6,872 bases of DNA from Bacteroidales bacterium (lineage in GTDB: Bacteria; Bacteroidota; Bacteroidia; Bacteroidales; WCHB1-69): positions 1 through 6,872 of the forward strand of contig JAIROC010000434.1 in assembly GCA_031257735.1 (NCBI GenBank), in the 5' to 3' direction. Below are positions 6,593-6,872 of the stretch, piece after piece. The position numbers and the translations under genes were made by a program. The notes below the pieces were generated by a model. The model did no database searches and was not told where the DNA came from. It saw only the letters and a program-made list of their open reading frames with translations. Numbering within the stretch: the first letter of the stretch is position 1; every line of letters starts with the position of its first letter.

Positions 6593-6624
6593 CAAAGTTA
6601 ATATTTTCGTGCTTTGTCCTGAAA
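6593..6624 (-). promoter_or_regulatory. Weak promoter candidate spanning the insert/repeat junction
   Basis: On the minus strand TAACTTTG (6600-6593) fits TAnnTTTG, and TTTC (6624-6621), 20 nt upstream, is a 3-of-4 match to the -33 box. The -33 element lies inside the right 68-bp repeat while the -7 element lies in the inserted block, so the combination exists only at this junction. It would transcribe towards the weak 59-residue ORF and the operon. Confidence 0.3.
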
Positions 6625-6676
6625 CGATTTAATTAGCGACATTTTTCACTTATAAATGCACCTAATTAGCGACATT
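6609..6676 (+). repeat. Right copy of the 68-bp direct repeat
   Basis: This copy is identical to 256-323 except at two positions (6612 and 6641). It forms the first part of the repeat array: two taattagcgac units at 6630-6640 and 6663-6673, with a shared upstream tail ttgtcctgaaacgat. Unlike the left copy, the array continues beyond it to the window edge. Confidence 0.9.
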
Positions 6677-6870
6677 TTTCTGCATTTTTCACTTATGAAC
6701 GCACCTAATTAGCGACATTCCTATTTTAAGTGCATCTAATTAGCGACATTCCCATTCTAAGCGCACCTAATTAGCGACATTCCCATTCTAAGCGCACCTA
6801 ATTAACGACATTCTCATTTTTAAGTGCACCTAATCAGCGACATTTTAAAATAGTGCACCTAAACAGCGAC
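6630..6870 (+). repeat. Array of eight direct repeats with about 31-bp period
   Basis: The core taattagcgac, usually preceded by gcacc or gcatc and followed by att, starts at 6630, 6663, 6706, 6737, 6768, 6799, 6831 and 6860. Spacings are 33, 43, 31, 31, 31, 32 and 29 bp. Two units are exact 31-bp tandem copies (6737-6767 and 6768-6798). The last three are diverged (taattaacgac, taatcagcgac, taaacagcgac). Spacing near three helical turns places the cores on one DNA face, as for protein-binding arrays. On the minus strand each core reads tgtcgctaatta, beginning TGT as many IS21-family ends do. A transposase-binding terminal array is a plausible but unproven identity; iterons are an alternative. 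It continues off the window. Confidence 0.9.
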
Positions 6871-6872
6871 GT

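Larger units (their letters stand above)
6162..6608. other. Upstream regulatory region of the operon, no secure gene
   Basis: This 447-bp interval separates the methyltransferase from the right repeat. It contains a probable operon promoter (6305-6336), a leader with a micro-ORF, an AGGAGGG stretch on the minus strand (6242-6236) that has no start codon at normal spacing, and small palindromes (6377-6404). A 77-codon plus-strand ORF (6368-6601) and a 59-codon minus-strand ORF (6364-6543) overlap each other; neither shows a recognisable domain, so at most one is real. No tRNA, rRNA or CRISPR-like structure is visible. Confidence 0.6.
256..6676. mobile_element. Putative defence cassette bounded by 68-bp direct repeats
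   Basis: The five clear genes (vsr, methyltransferase, GHKL protein, receiver-HEPN protein, 155-residue protein) lie exactly between the two direct copies of the 68-bp sequence. Outside the left copy is an unrelated gene end; outside the right copy the repeat array simply continues. This layout fits insertion of a block of about 6.3 kb into a pre-existing repeat array with duplication of its first two units, or recombination of a circular molecule through a shared 68-bp site. No integrase or transposase gene lies within the block, so mobility would have to be supplied elsewhere. That this is a mobile unit is inference; the direct repeats are directly visible. Confidence 0.5.

Noticed and set aside
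6630..6870. CRISPR array
   Set aside because: The conserved core is only about 11-18 bp, spacers are partly identical to each other (two exact 31-bp tandem units), unit spacing varies from 29 to 43 bp, and no cas genes are present.

Overview
The window is AT-rich. Its best promoter candidates fit the Bacteroidetes pattern (TTTG, 19-21 nt, TAnnTTTG), and most start codons lack a clear Shine-Dalgarno sequence. I therefore infer a Bacteroidetes/Bacteroidales-like host; no species can be named. The whole window reads as an accessory 'defence island' cassette.

Layout. At the far left is the 3' end of an unidentified plus-strand gene (2-247). A 68-bp sequence follows it (256-323), and a near-identical direct copy lies at 6609-6676. 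At the right edge this sequence runs into an array of eight short direct repeats (core taattagcgac) spaced about 31 bp apart (6630-6870). Between the two copies lies a self-contained block of five clear genes. A Vsr-type mismatch endonuclease gene is on the plus strand (447-980). A tight minus-strand operon, read from right to left, encodes a C5-cytosine DNA methyltransferase (6161-4935), an 863-residue protein with two GHKL ATPase domains (4942-2351), a response-regulator-like protein with a HEPN-like C-terminal domain (2348-1437), and a 155-residue protein of unknown function (1430-963). Operon junctions are an 8-bp overlap, a 2-bp gap and a 6-bp gap. vsr converges on the operon and overlaps its last gene by 18 bp.

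How the genes may work together. The methyltransferase plus Vsr pair is familiar from restriction-modification loci: cytosine methylation raises C-to-T mutation and Vsr starts repair of the resulting T:G mismatch. No conventional restriction endonuclease is present. Its place is taken by a two-component-like pair. The large protein joins an N-terminal MORC/Hsp90/MutL-like GHKL ATPase, a long charged coiled coil, a possible DHp helix and a C-terminal histidine-kinase-type GHKL domain. The next gene has a complete receiver domain followed by a helical domain with an RNDFAH (R-x4-H) motif like that of HEPN ribonucleases. I infer a methylation-linked anti-phage or anti-plasmid system in which sensing by the ATPase/kinase could be relayed to a HEPN effector. 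This is the most interesting hypothesis in the window and is untested.

The 447-bp region upstream of the methyltransferase (6162-6608) holds a good operon promoter candidate, a roughly 137-nt leader with a micro-ORF that overlaps the methyltransferase start as ATGA, palindromic operator-like sites, two mutually overlapping weak ORFs, and a weaker promoter candidate at the repeat junction.
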